Source: Bacteroidales bacterium (GTDB lineage: Bacteria > Bacteroidota > Bacteroidia > Bacteroidales > UBA932). From it: 64,000 nucleotides of DNA. Under the pieces are notes generated by a model that saw nothing but the letters and a program-made list of their open reading frames with translations, did not search any database and had not been told where the DNA came from. Location: NCBI GenBank assembly GCA_016287075.1, contig JAEEVC010000005.1, positions 62,001 to 126,000 of the forward strand, given 5' to 3'. The position numbers were made by a program, and so were the translations under genes. Positions 45,164 to 53,626 of the stretch are shown piece after piece. The stretch's first letter is position 1; each line of letters opens with the position of its first letter.

Positions 45164-45920
45164 TCTGGCCATTCTGGCCGTCGGCCTGGCGGCCGTGTCC
45201 TGCGTGACGCCGTACTCTCTTGCCTATCTGCGGGACATGGAGTACAACAAGCCGTACGATGCTCCGCCGGCCCCAGAACTCCGCCTCCAGCCCGGCGATC
45301 GTCTGCGGATCCAGGTCTTCAGCGAAGACCCGACACTTGCCGTTCCTTTCAACGCCGGGATTATCACAAGCGAAGGCGGTACTGTAGCCACAATGATGAA
45401 TACCTACACGCTGGACAAGGAGGGAAGCATTGACTTCCCTGTCCTGGGCACCCTGCACATTGAAGGAAACACCATCAAAGAAGTGAAAGACCGCATCAGC
45501 GGACAGATCCAGGATTTGGGCTATATCAAGAATCCTGTTGTCAACGTGAATATGGACAACTTCACTGTTACCGTTATCGGTGAAATGTACCCGCACGTTG
45601 TGACGGTTGCCAACGAATCCATGACCCTTCTGGAAGCAATTGTCTCCGGAACAACTGCCCGGGAACAGGTACGGATCTCCGATGTGATGGTTGTCCGGGT
45701 TGAGAACGGGAAGAGAACCGCCTATTCCGTCAATCTTCAGTCCAAAGATTTGTTTATGTCTCCGGTCTATTACCTGAGACAAAACGACATCGTGTACGCA
45801 AAGCCGAAAGGCTGGAGAGTATCTACCAATTTCCAGACTCTGATTGGACTAATCGGTACAGGAATGAATTTCGCAACCATGATCACCACCCTAACGCTCT
45901 ATTTCAGGGACAAAAAATAA
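45147..45920 (+). CDS. Wza-type polysaccharide export lipoprotein
   Basis: 257 residues. A lipoprotein signal has lipidated Cys19 (LAAVSC). A polysaccharide export (PES) domain follows (about 50-150; LQPGDRLRIQVFS, GSIDFPVLGTLHIEG), then one SLBB-type domain (about 155-235; VTVIGEMYPHVVTV). It ends with a hydrophobic helix near 235-252. It forms the outer-membrane export channel that works with Wzc. The start at 45147 overlaps the glycosyltransferase gene. Confidence 0.9.
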   Translation: MRKRISLAILAVGLAAVSCVTPYSLAYLRDMEYNKPYDAPPAPELRLQPGDRLRIQVFSEDPTLAVPFNAGIITSEGGTVATMMNTYTLDKEGSIDFPVLGTLHIEGNTIKEVKDRISGQIQDLGYIKNPVVNVNMDNFTVTVIGEMYPHVVTVANESMTLLEAIVSGTTAREQVRISDVMVVRVENGKRTAYSVNLQSKDLFMSPVYYLRQNDIVYAKPKGWRVSTNFQTLIGLIGTGMNFATMITTLTLYFRDKK

Positions 45921-45932
45921 CCGCGACGGAAT

Positions 45933-48299
45933 ATGGACAACAGGAATAGGAAGAAAACTCCGCAAGGCAACCAACTGAATCTGGTTGACCTGTTCTTTTA
46001 TTTGCTCAGCAAATGGTACTGGTTCGTATTATGCGCTGGTCTTGCAGTAGGATACGCCTACTACCAATATTCAAAAACGCCCTTCACTTACCGGGCAGAC
46101 GCAACCGTTATCATCAAGAACCCGAGCAACACTCGCGCGGCAGCACAACTCGGCCGTTACAGTGAGATGATCAATTCCGTGGACATGACTAACGAAATCC
46201 TTCAGTTGCAATCCAAGCAACTGATGGCCGAAGTAGTCAAGGCGCTGGATGCGGATGTTAATTATACCATCAAGGAAAAGCTTCGCCACAATGAACTGTA
46301 CCGGAACAGTCCCGTACGTGTGTTCTTTGAACGCGATGAAGAAAAGGTCCCCTCATTTGCCTTTAAGGTCACACCCCTGGAGGGCAACAGAGTTCGAGTT
46401 GATCAGGTCAGAGATGGCGGTTGCGAACAAACAGTTGCTTTTGGGGACACTCTCAATTATAACGGCATGCCTCTTGTTTTCAAACCTGGAACGAGTTATG
46501 GCAACTATCTGTTGGGAGAAGAGATTCTCATCCAAAAGATCCCGGTCAAATCAGCAGCGGCTCATTTTCTGGGCGGCCTCAGGATCACAGAAAGCAAGGG
46601 CTCCATTCTCAACATGTTTTTGCTGGATGCGACAACGAACCGCGCTTGCGACGTGCTCAATATGCTGATTGAAAAGTACAATGACGACGCCATCCGGGAA
46701 AAAAACCGTTCCGCAGTCAACACAGCATCTTTTATCAACGAGCGTCTCTTGATCATCCAGGAGGAACTTGGTGATGTAGAAAGGGATCTCGCACGCTTTA
46801 AGAGTTCCGAACGCATCATGAGCGTAGATCAAACCGCGTCACAGTATCTTGCGGAAAGCCGGGGATATAATGCGGAGATCGTCCAGCTCGAGACCCGGAT
46901 TTCCCTGGCGGAATCCCTGCGGGATTATATCCAGAATTCATTCAGCACCTATGAAATGATCCCGGTCAACACCGGATTTGAAGATGCGAAGACAGATCAG
47001 GGCGTAGCTCTCTATAACGACTTGATTCAGCGGAGGGAGAAACTCATCCGTGCCAGTAGTAGCGAGAGTCCTGCCGTGCTTCAAATCGAATCACAGCTTC
47101 AGTCGCAAAGACAGAATATTATTGGCACGATCGACAATCTTCTTGCCAGTCTAAATGTCCGCAAAAACGATCTTGCAGGCAGAGAACAGGAATCCCTTAG
47201 GAAATTCACCTCAATGCCGGCTAAAGCAAGGGAAATGCTTTCGATTGAGCGCCAGCAGAAAATCAAGGAGTCTCTTTACCTCTTCCTCCTCAACAAACGT
47301 GAAGAGAATGCCCTCGCCCAAGCAATGGTCGACAACAATGCTAGGATGATCGATGCTGCGTCTGGATCTTCTGCTCCTATCTATCCGAGTAGAAACAAGA
47401 CGCTTCTACTGGCTTTCTTGATTGGACTAATGATTCCTGCTGTCATCCTTATCGCTATCCTCTTTATTGATACTCGTGTAAAAACCCGAAAAGATATTGA
47501 AGATACGATCTCGACCCCCTTCCTCGCCGAGATTCCGCTCAAGAAGCTTTCCAAGAAAGAAAAGAAGCAGATCCAGAACAATATCTATTATGACCCGAAT
47601 TCCAAGGGTATCTTCACGGAGGCCATGCGGTTGATGTGCACGAACCTCGACATCATGAAGCCGGAAGGAGTCCAGCATCCTGTCGTGGCAACATGCTCCT
47701 TCAGCGCCGCCGCTGGTAAAACCTTCATGACCAGCAACATGGCCGCCTGCCTTGCTGACGCGAAGAAAAAGGTCATCATCGTCGACGTCGACCTCCGGAA
47801 ACGGACGATTTCCGGACTGTTCAAGGTCAAGCACAAAACCGCAGGCCTCTCGAACTACCTGTATGACGAGAATACAAGCCTGGAAGAGATTATCAGGAAA
47901 GATGTCATTGACGGCGTCGATTTGATCCCGGCCGGTCACGTTCCGCCGAACCCGACCGAACTGCTGAACCGCAAGCGTTTTGACCAGCTCATCGAACAGC
48001 TTCGGGACCGCTATGATTACGTCCTCCTCGACAGCGTTCCGGTCAATGTCGTCGCCGACCCGATCATTATCAACCGCTGCGTTGACATGAACCTCTTCGT
48101 TGTCAGAAGCGGACAGATCGACCGGCGGCTCCTCCCGGAAATCGATGAGATCAAGGACAGCGGCCGCCTCAACAACATGGCGGTGATCCTGAACGGCAGC
48201 GAGCTCAAGAAGGGGCTCGGCAAATATGGCTACGGCTATGGCTATGGTTACGGCTACGGCTATGGTTACGGCTACGGCTACGGATATGGAGAAGAGTAA
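45933..48299 (+). CDS. Wzc-type chain-length determinant and BY-kinase
   Basis: 788 residues in one chain. TM helices lie near 27-45 and 490-510 with a periplasmic coiled Wzz/GNVR region between them. A cytosolic tyrosine kinase domain follows, with Walker A FSAAAGKTFM near 590, Walker A' VIIVDVDLRKR near 612 and Walker B YDYVLLDSVP near 693. The Walker A lacks the usual glycine-rich PGxGKS wording. The C-terminus is a run of Gly-Tyr dipeptides (about 764-786) ending GEE, the presumed autophosphorylation cluster controlling polymer length and export. Composition is mixed, with a more A+T-rich first two-thirds. Confidence 0.93.
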   Translation: MDNRNRKKTPQGNQLNLVDLFFYLLSKWYWFVLCAGLAVGYAYYQYSKTPFTYRADATVIIKNPSNTRAAAQLGRYSEMINSVDMTNEILQLQSKQLMAEVVKALDADVNYTIKEKLRHNELYRNSPVRVFFERDEEKVPSFAFKVTPLEGNRVRVDQVRDGGCEQTVAFGDTLNYNGMPLVFKPGTSYGNYLLGEEILIQKIPVKSAAAHFLGGLRITESKGSILNMFLLDATTNRACDVLNMLIEKYNDDAIREKNRSAVNTASFINERLLIIQEELGDVERDLARFKSSERIMSVDQTASQYLAESRGYNAEIVQLETRISLAESLRDYIQNSFSTYEMIPVNTGFEDAKTDQGVALYNDLIQRREKLIRASSSESPAVLQIESQLQSQRQNIIGTIDNLLASLNVRKNDLAGREQESLRKFTSMPAKAREMLSIERQQKIKESLYLFLLNKREENALAQAMVDNNARMIDAASGSSAPIYPSRNKTLLLAFLIGLMIPAVILIAILFIDTRVKTRKDIEDTISTPFLAEIPLKKLSKKEKKQIQNNIYYDPNSKGIFTEAMRLMCTNLDIMKPEGVQHPVVATCSFSAAAGKTFMTSNMAACLADAKKKVIIVDVDLRKRTISGLFKVKHKTAGLSNYLYDENTSLEEIIRKDVIDGVDLIPAGHVPPNPTELLNRKRFDQLIEQLRDRYDYVLLDSVPVNVVADPIIINRCVDMNLFVVRSGQIDRRLLPEIDEIKDSGRLNNMAVILNGSELKKGLGKYGYGYGYGYGYGYGYGYGYGYGEE
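48225..48291 (+). repeat. 6-bp tandem repeat encoding the Gly-Tyr tail of Wzc
   Basis: About eleven imperfect GGCTAC/GGCTAT/GGTTAC units in a row encode alternating Gly and Tyr. The unit is a multiple of 3, so gain or loss changes the tyrosine number without a frameshift. A second frame through the repeat is also open and joins the next gene. Confidence 0.85.
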
Positions 48300-48708
48300 A
48301 GGATTGACCATCGCCGTCGATTTCGACGGGACGATTGTTGAGCACGAGTATCCCAAAATCGGCAAGGAGAAGCCCTTTGCCGTAGAGACACTGCGTTCTC
48401 TGCAAGAGGATGGCCATACTCTGATCCTTTGGACGGCGCGCGACGGCGAACTGCTCGACCAGGCGGTCGAGTGGTGCGCCAGCCGCGGCCTGAATTTTTT
48501 TGCCGTCAACAACAACCATCCGAAGAACTATCTCTTCCAAGGCCGTTCCGACAAATCCTGCAAGGTGATTGCCGACATCTACATCGATGACCACAATCTC
48601 GGCGGGCTTCCCGACTGGGACACGATCTATTCCATGATTTCCGGCATGCGCCGCAAAAAGCGCTCCTGGTGGAAACGTACCTTCAAGAAAAGAAGCAGGA
48701 AGCGTTGA
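48286..48708 (+). CDS. Small HAD-superfamily hydrolase
   Basis: 140 residues. The HAD motif I VDFDGT has nucleophile Asp12 and Asp14, TLILWTARDG near 45 is motif II, and IYIDDHNLGG near 103 is motif IV-like. It belongs to the short cap-less HAD group often found beside Bacteroidetes capsule genes; the substrate is unknown. The start at 48286 overlaps wzc by 14 bases, and several in-frame ATGs lie upstream inside the Gly-Tyr repeat. The C-terminus is strongly basic. Confidence 0.78.
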   Translation: MEKSKGLTIAVDFDGTIVEHEYPKIGKEKPFAVETLRSLQEDGHTLILWTARDGELLDQAVEWCASRGLNFFAVNNNHPKNYLFQGRSDKSCKVIADIYIDDHNLGGLPDWDTIYSMISGMRRKKRSWWKRTFKKRSRKR

Positions 48709-49715
48709 CTTCGATTAACGACATCCTTTTCCCCCTCCTCCGCAACGGGCTCTACGAAGACCGGGCGCCGGAAATGATTCCCCAGCTGAGCGCCGGGCAG
48801 TGGGACGAACTGCTGGAAACGGCTCAACGGCAAACGGTTGCCGGAATCATGTACCATGGTTTATCCCGGCTGGGGACGGAGTACGAAGTCCCCACGGATG
48901 TAACTTTCCGCCTTGTGGCGGAGGCCAACCGGATCGAGCAGGAAAGCAAGCGGAAAGAGGCCGTCGCCTGGAAGGAATTCCAGCGCATGAAAGAAGAGGG
49001 GCTCCATCCCATCGTGATGAAAGGGCCGGCCATTGCCCGGCATTATCCCACTCCGCACCTGCGCGTAAGCGGCGATATCGACATCTACCTGCGCGGGGAT
49101 GAATTCCACAAGGTACGCGCATCGCTCGGCGACAAGGTCGAACTCGCGGACGGGAGTGTCCACTACGCTTGCCAGGGGGTCGATTTCGACCTGCATGACA
49201 AGTACTTCGACCTTTATCTGCCGGAGAGCAGGCTACCGGCTGTTCCCTCTCCCTATGCGACGCTGCTGATGCTCTCCGCCCATATTTTCAAGCATGCATC
49301 CGGGCCGGGCATCGGTCTGCGGCAGCTTTGCGACATGGCCGTCGCCTACCATAAACTGGACTTCGAGCCGGAGGCGCTCCTGGAAACCTACCGCCGCGCC
49401 GGGCTCCTGAAATGGAACGTGCTGCTCTATTCCTTCCTCCGGAAGTATCTGGGGCTGAAGGACATCTTTGGCGATTCCATTAAGCCCGTCCCGCCGGAAA
49501 CGCTCCTCGCCATCATCGAAGAAGGCGGAAACTTCGGTCACTATGAACAGAGCCGGAAAGCAGCGCTTTCCGGGGAGACCCGGGAACGGAAAATCGATAC
49601 GGCCAAGCGCTATATCAGGCGCCTTCCCTTTGCATTGAAGTACGCCCCACGCGAGGCCTTCCGGTATTTCCTCGACCTCGTCCTGGGCAACCTGAAGAAA
49701 AAGAATCCATCCTGA
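48669..49715 (+). CDS. Nucleotidyltransferase-fold protein (NTP_transf_5-like)
   Basis: 348 residues beginning with GTG at 48669 (the frame has no better start near the family N-terminus), so it overlaps the HAD gene by 40 bases. HPIVMKGPAIARHYPTPHLR near 118 and RVSGDIDIYL near 138 form the GD-x-D-type nucleotidyltransferase motif of the uncharacterised NTP_transf_5 family, common in polysaccharide loci. The transferred group and acceptor are unknown. It may be part of the substituent-activation module with the next two genes. Confidence 0.75.
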   Translation: METYLQEKKQEALTSINDILFPLLRNGLYEDRAPEMIPQLSAGQWDELLETAQRQTVAGIMYHGLSRLGTEYEVPTDVTFRLVAEANRIEQESKRKEAVAWKEFQRMKEEGLHPIVMKGPAIARHYPTPHLRVSGDIDIYLRGDEFHKVRASLGDKVELADGSVHYACQGVDFDLHDKYFDLYLPESRLPAVPSPYATLLMLSAHIFKHASGPGIGLRQLCDMAVAYHKLDFEPEALLETYRRAGLLKWNVLLYSFLRKYLGLKDIFGDSIKPVPPETLLAIIEEGGNFGHYEQSRKAALSGETRERKIDTAKRYIRRLPFALKYAPREAFRYFLDLVLGNLKKKNPS

Positions 49716-49717
49716 AT

Positions 49718-50764
49718 ATGCAATCCTACGTCTTCCCCGGCAACCTGGACCCGTCCATTGCCGCCATCGGCGCCCAGCCGATTCCCTATATGCGGACCGA
49801 TGAGTTCTCCGCCGTCAACAAGGCCTCCGAGCAGATGCTGCTGCAGCTCATCCACTGCACCGGCGGCCGGACCATCATCTACACCGGATCCGGAACGGGC
49901 GCGATGAGCGCCGTTATCGAGAACTACGTGTCCACCAAGAAGAAAGCCCTCGTCATTGACGGCGGATCTTTCGGGCACCGCTGGTGGGACCTGTGCGGCT
50001 ATTATGGCATCGATGCCGTCCATTACGAGGTCCCGTTCGCGAAAGATATCGACTACGCGGACCTGGAGGCCCGCATGGCGGCGGAGAGGCCGGATGTCTT
50101 CCTCTGCCAGCACCATGAGACCTCGTCCGGGCAGCTGTTCAACCTGGAACGCATCTCGGCCCTCTGCCGGAAGTTCTCCGTCTCGCTGGTCGTCGATGTG
50201 ATCAGTTCCTTCCTCTGCGAACCGCTCAGCATGGATGCGTACGGCATCGACATCTGCATCACCAGCACCCAGAAAGGCCTGAATATCCCGCCCGGCCTCT
50301 CCATCCTTTTCTTCAGCAAGGCCCTGGACGGCTACCCTTTCGCCCGCAAGGGATATTACTGGGATTTCGAGACCAACTTCTCGAACCTCAAGCGGGGGCA
50401 GACGCCCTTCTCCCCTGCCACCTCCATCTATCTCCAGCTCAATGCCCGCCTGAAGCAGCTGATGGCGGAGGGCGGCGAAGACAAGAACATCGCCGACGTC
50501 CGGCACCGCTGCGATACTTTCCGCGCCCTCTGCCGGAAATACGGCTGGGAAGTGCCCGCAGAAGTGCCGTCTGTCGCCATCACGGGATTCCAGACCCGCG
50601 ACATGGACCGCAAGGTCTTCCGGGGACTCATTGAAAAATACGACACGTTCATCATGCCCGGGGCGGTTCCCGGCTTTTACCGCGTCTCCCACATGGGGCT
50701 CCAGACGGATGCCGAACTGGAAGAACTGGCCCTGCATATCCACGAACTTGAAAGCCAAGCATGA
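49718..50764 (+). CDS. Class V aminotransferase, 2-aminoethylphosphonate transaminase-like
   Basis: 348 residues, PLP fold type I. YTGSGTGAMSAVIEN near 50-65, a CQHHETSSGQL segment near 130 and VVDVISSFLCEP near 160 are followed by the PLP lysine in STQKGLNIPPGL near 187. The glycine-rich loop and ETSSG pattern resemble PhnW/AepZ, which interconvert phosphonoacetaldehyde and 2-aminoethylphosphonate; alanine-glyoxylate or serine-type activity is possible. The adjoining cytidylyltransferase fusion and LicD genes favour a role in making a substituent. PEP mutase and phosphonopyruvate decarboxylase are absent from the window. Confidence 0.75.
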   Translation: MQSYVFPGNLDPSIAAIGAQPIPYMRTDEFSAVNKASEQMLLQLIHCTGGRTIIYTGSGTGAMSAVIENYVSTKKKALVIDGGSFGHRWWDLCGYYGIDAVHYEVPFAKDIDYADLEARMAAERPDVFLCQHHETSSGQLFNLERISALCRKFSVSLVVDVISSFLCEPLSMDAYGIDICITSTQKGLNIPPGLSILFFSKALDGYPFARKGYYWDFETNFSNLKRGQTPFSPATSIYLQLNARLKQLMAEGGEDKNIADVRHRCDTFRALCRKYGWEVPAEVPSVAITGFQTRDMDRKVFRGLIEKYDTFIMPGAVPGFYRVSHMGLQTDAELEELALHIHELESQA

Positions 50765-52101
50765 AGAAAGTCATCACCTACGGCACTTACGACCTCTTCC
50801 ATGAGGGCCATGCCAACCTGCTTCGCCGCGCCAAGGCGCTCGGGGACTACCTGATCGTCGGCGTCACGACGGACAACTTCGACCTCGAACGCGGGAAGAT
50901 GAATACCTGCGACAATGTCATGCAGCGCATCGAAGCCGTCAAGGCAAGCGGCTATGCCGACCAGATCATCATCGAGGAATACAAGGGACAGAAAATCGAC
51001 GACATCCAGCGCTACGGGGTCGATATCTTCGCCATCGGATCCGACTGGGAGGGTTATTTCGACTATCTGAAAGAGTATTGCGAAGTGGTCTATCTGCCCC
51101 GCACAGAGGGGATTTCCTCCACGCAGCTCCGTGCTGAGCGGCCGAATGTACGTATCGGGCTCATCGGCACCGGCAGCATCGCCCGCCGCTTCGTCCCGGA
51201 AGCCGCTTTCGTCAGCGGCAACACGGTCACGGCAGCCTATAACCCGGATTTCTCCGCCGCCGAGGCCTTCTGCCGGGAATTCGGACTGCCGCTGGCCGCC
51301 CGCACGAAGGAAGAACTGTTCGCCGCCTGCGACGCAGTCTACATCGCCTCCCCGCACTATACGCATTACGACTATGCCAAAGCGGCTCTGGATGCCGGGA
51401 AGCACGTTCTCTGCGAAACGCCCCTCGTGCTCAAACGGGGCGAGGCGGAAGACCTGTATGCGCGTGCAGACCGGGCGGAAAAGGTCCTGATGATGGCCCA
51501 CAAGACGGCCTATTGCCCCGCTTTCGGCCACCTGGTCTCCATGCTGAAATCCGGCGTTATCGGCGAGATCGTCGAGGTCAATGCCTCCGTGACGACCTTG
51601 ACGGACGAGGACAGCGAAAAAATGGACAGCAGGCGCTTCGGCGGCTCCATGAGCGAGAACGCCTGTTTCCCGCTCCTGCCGGTCTTCAAGTTCCTCGGCA
51701 CGGACTGGAAAGACCTCGTCTTCTATTCCAAGATGAAACGCGGCGTGGACATCTACACCAAGGCCGTCTTCCTGTATGAAGGGGCTGTCGCCTCCTTCCA
51801 GGTCGGCCTCGGAGCCAAATCGGAGGGCAACATGGTCATTTCCGGCACCAAAGGTTATGCCTATGTCCCCGCTCCCTGGTGGAAGACCGACTACTTCGAA
51901 CTCCGCTTCGAGGACCAGAACCTCAACAAGAAGTTCTTCTACCCCTTCGCCGGCGAAGGCCTCCGCTACGAAATCAAGGATTTCATTTCCACCGTCCTGA
52001 ACCGCGACTACCTCTCCTACCGCCTTTCCCGCAAGGAAATCCTCTCCATGTGCGAGGTCCAGGAGCGGTACATGAACGGGGAGCGGCTATTCCTGCTGTA
52101 A
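50761..52101 (+). CDS. TagD-like cytidylyltransferase fused to a Gfo/Idh/MocA oxidoreductase domain
   Basis: 446 residues. Residues 1-130 are a glycerol-3-phosphate-cytidylyltransferase-type domain with HEGH at 14-17, a GSDWEGYFDYL block near 95 and RTEGISST at 114-121. Residues from about 131 form an NAD(P)-dependent Gfo/Idh/MocA domain with GTGSIARRF near 136 and CETPLV at 218-223. The usual EKP lysine is replaced by threonine (Thr220), so redox catalysis may be altered or lost. It probably activates a phosphate- or phosphonate-containing group with CTP for LicD. It overlaps the aminotransferase gene by 4 bases and ends the locus. Confidence 0.87.
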   Translation: MKKVITYGTYDLFHEGHANLLRRAKALGDYLIVGVTTDNFDLERGKMNTCDNVMQRIEAVKASGYADQIIIEEYKGQKIDDIQRYGVDIFAIGSDWEGYFDYLKEYCEVVYLPRTEGISSTQLRAERPNVRIGLIGTGSIARRFVPEAAFVSGNTVTAAYNPDFSAAEAFCREFGLPLAARTKEELFAACDAVYIASPHYTHYDYAKAALDAGKHVLCETPLVLKRGEAEDLYARADRAEKVLMMAHKTAYCPAFGHLVSMLKSGVIGEIVEVNASVTTLTDEDSEKMDSRRFGGSMSENACFPLLPVFKFLGTDWKDLVFYSKMKRGVDIYTKAVFLYEGAVASFQVGLGAKSEGNMVISGTKGYAYVPAPWWKTDYFELRFEDQNLNKKFFYPFAGEGLRYEIKDFISTVLNRDYLSYRLSRKEILSMCEVQERYMNGERLFLL

Positions 52102-52121
52102 CGGGATCCGATAATAACGAC

Positions 52122-52154
52122 AAACACCGGTCTCCTTTCGGGGACCGGTGTTTT
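52122..52154. terminator. Bidirectional terminator between polysaccharide locus and tRNA-Leu
   Basis: AAACACCGGTC (52122-52132) and GACCGGTGTTT (52143-52153) form a perfect 11-bp stem with A- and T-tails on the two sides. It serves the plus-strand locus and the minus-strand tRNA. Confidence 0.85.
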
Positions 52155-52156
52155 CG

Positions 52157-52239
52157 TGCGCGAGACCAGAGTCGAACTGACACGCCCTACGGGCACTACC
52201 TCCTGAGAGTAGCGCGTCTACCAATTCCGCCACTCGCGC
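52157..52239 (-). tRNA. tRNA-Leu (anticodon CAG)
   Basis: Read on the minus strand it has a perfect 7-bp acceptor stem (GCGCGAG with CTCGCGC) and a leucine-type D-arm (GGCGGAATTGGTAGACGC). The anticodon loop CTCAGGA has anticodon CAG. A long variable arm (TGCCCGTAGGGCG) and a TTCGACT T-loop follow, with discriminator A at 52157. CCA is not encoded. It reads CTG leucine codons. Confidence 0.95.
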
Positions 52240-52284
52240 TCGTGAAGGTTCTGCAAAGGTACAAACATTTTTTGAATCTGCAAA

Positions 52285-53604
52285 CTATTTTTCATTCCGG
52301 ATCGTAACGAGGGGCGGCGTTTTGTCGGAAAACAGGTCCACGAAATAGGGACGGACCTCCGTCCACCGGTAGTAAGGGCCGCTGACGGGCTGTAAAGGCG
52401 TCAGCGGCACTTCGTCTTCATTGTACAGGAACTTGACGAGGACCTCGCCCGCGCGGTTGCGGTAGAAGATCATCTGGATATTCGACGCCATGGTCATCCG
52501 CTCGGCGGTGTTGAAATGCAGATGGGCGGTGGCGCGTGGGAGCTTCGTCCCCATGTCCCCGAGGCCGATGAGGGCGGCGAGGGGCATGATGCCGGTATCA
52601 TGGCCGAACCGCAGGTCGGCGGCACAGGCGCTCCCGTCCGCGAGGGCCATGTCCGCCCGCCGGACGATGTCCTCGAGCAGCCATTTGGCCGCCCAGCTGC
52701 AGCGGTCGCCGAATTCGACGGAATTGCCGTAATTGCCATAGATGCGGTTGGTGTACGGGATGGCCATCGCCCGCACCTCTTCCTCCGTGAAGTACTTGGT
52801 AAACAGGTCGATACCGAGATAATCGACACAACCGCAGATGGCGCCGAGCGTATAGAGGCCCTTCAGCAGCAAGACCGTATCCGGGACCACTTTCCGCATC
52901 CGCGCGGGATCATCCACAAAGAAGCGCTCCAGGATGGGTTTCGGGTCATTTCCGGCGCGCATCAGCGAGTCGTACATGCGCTCGTCGGAGGAGAAGATCT
53001 CCTTCGAGCGGTAGAAATCATGGGCGAGGATCTCCAGGTAGCGGTCGCCCGTCACGAATTCGAAGCGGAGAGAAGGCTCGAGGAGCTGGAGACTGTTGGA
53101 GAAATGATTCATGCTGACCAGGCAGCGGGAGAACGTGCTGGACTGGCAGAAAACCTCCCGGCGGTGACGGTTCCGGAAGACCGGGCGGAAGCGCCGGGCC
53201 ATCCGCTGCGCGAGCGTGCGGTGCTCCATGGCACCGCGGGGCGTCAGTTCACCGTACTGCCCTTCATGGTCCTTGATCAGCGTCGTCATGTCCCGAAGCA
53301 GGTTCCTTCCGGTACCCGTCAGCAATCCGGCCGCATCGGCCCGGAGGAAGACATCATAGGCACGGCGGGCGTTGGATTCAGTCTGCCGGCGGGAGCCGTG
53401 CCGGCCATAGTGGCTGATATAGAAGGGTTTATATCCCTTCGGCGCGGGCGTATCCTCCACCTCCCGGAAAACATAGGGAGCATAGACGCTGGAATAGATG
53501 CCCGTATTCTCCCAAACGTTTGATACCACGGATTGGGGGAAAACAGGCCCTGCAAAGGCACAGAAGGCCGAAAGGGCCAGGAGGAGTCGGGAGAAAAACC
53601 GCAT
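52285..53604 (-). CDS. Histidine-acid phosphatase, MINPP-like
   Basis: 439 residues. A signal peptide (about 1-24) precedes the catalytic HYGRHGSR (RHGxR) near 65-72 and the distal FGHDTGIMPL (HD) near 334, typical of branch 2 histidine phosphatases. Secreted or periplasmic enzymes of this kind in gut Bacteroidetes are often inositol-polyphosphate (phytate) phosphatases. The substrate here is inferred. It has its own promoter and no operon partner. Confidence 0.87.
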   Translation of the reverse strand: MRFFSRLLLALSAFCAFAGPVFPQSVVSNVWENTGIYSSVYAPYVFREVEDTPAPKGYKPFYISHYGRHGSRRQTESNARRAYDVFLRADAAGLLTGTGRNLLRDMTTLIKDHEGQYGELTPRGAMEHRTLAQRMARRFRPVFRNRHRREVFCQSSTFSRCLVSMNHFSNSLQLLEPSLRFEFVTGDRYLEILAHDFYRSKEIFSSDERMYDSLMRAGNDPKPILERFFVDDPARMRKVVPDTVLLLKGLYTLGAICGCVDYLGIDLFTKYFTEEEVRAMAIPYTNRIYGNYGNSVEFGDRCSWAAKWLLEDIVRRADMALADGSACAADLRFGHDTGIMPLAALIGLGDMGTKLPRATAHLHFNTAERMTMASNIQMIFYRNRAGEVLVKFLYNEDEVPLTPLQPVSGPYYRWTEVRPYFVDLFSDKTPPLVTIRNEK

Positions 53605-53626
53605 ATTTCAACTTTTTGGGGCCTTG

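Larger units (their letters stand above)
25435..52101 (+). other. Surface polysaccharide (capsule/O-antigen-like) biosynthesis locus
   Basis: Twenty-two plus-strand genes (GT2/GT4/GT8 glycosyltransferases, Wzx, Wzy-like, LicD proteins, aminotransferases, Wza, Wzc, cytidylyltransferase fusion), plus two decayed genes and one ATPase. Most are separated by few or negative bases. The block is bounded by the ompA terminator on the left and a terminator plus tRNA-Leu on the right. No UpxY-type antiterminator, priming phosphoglycosyltransferase or ABC exporter is present. Confidence 0.9.
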
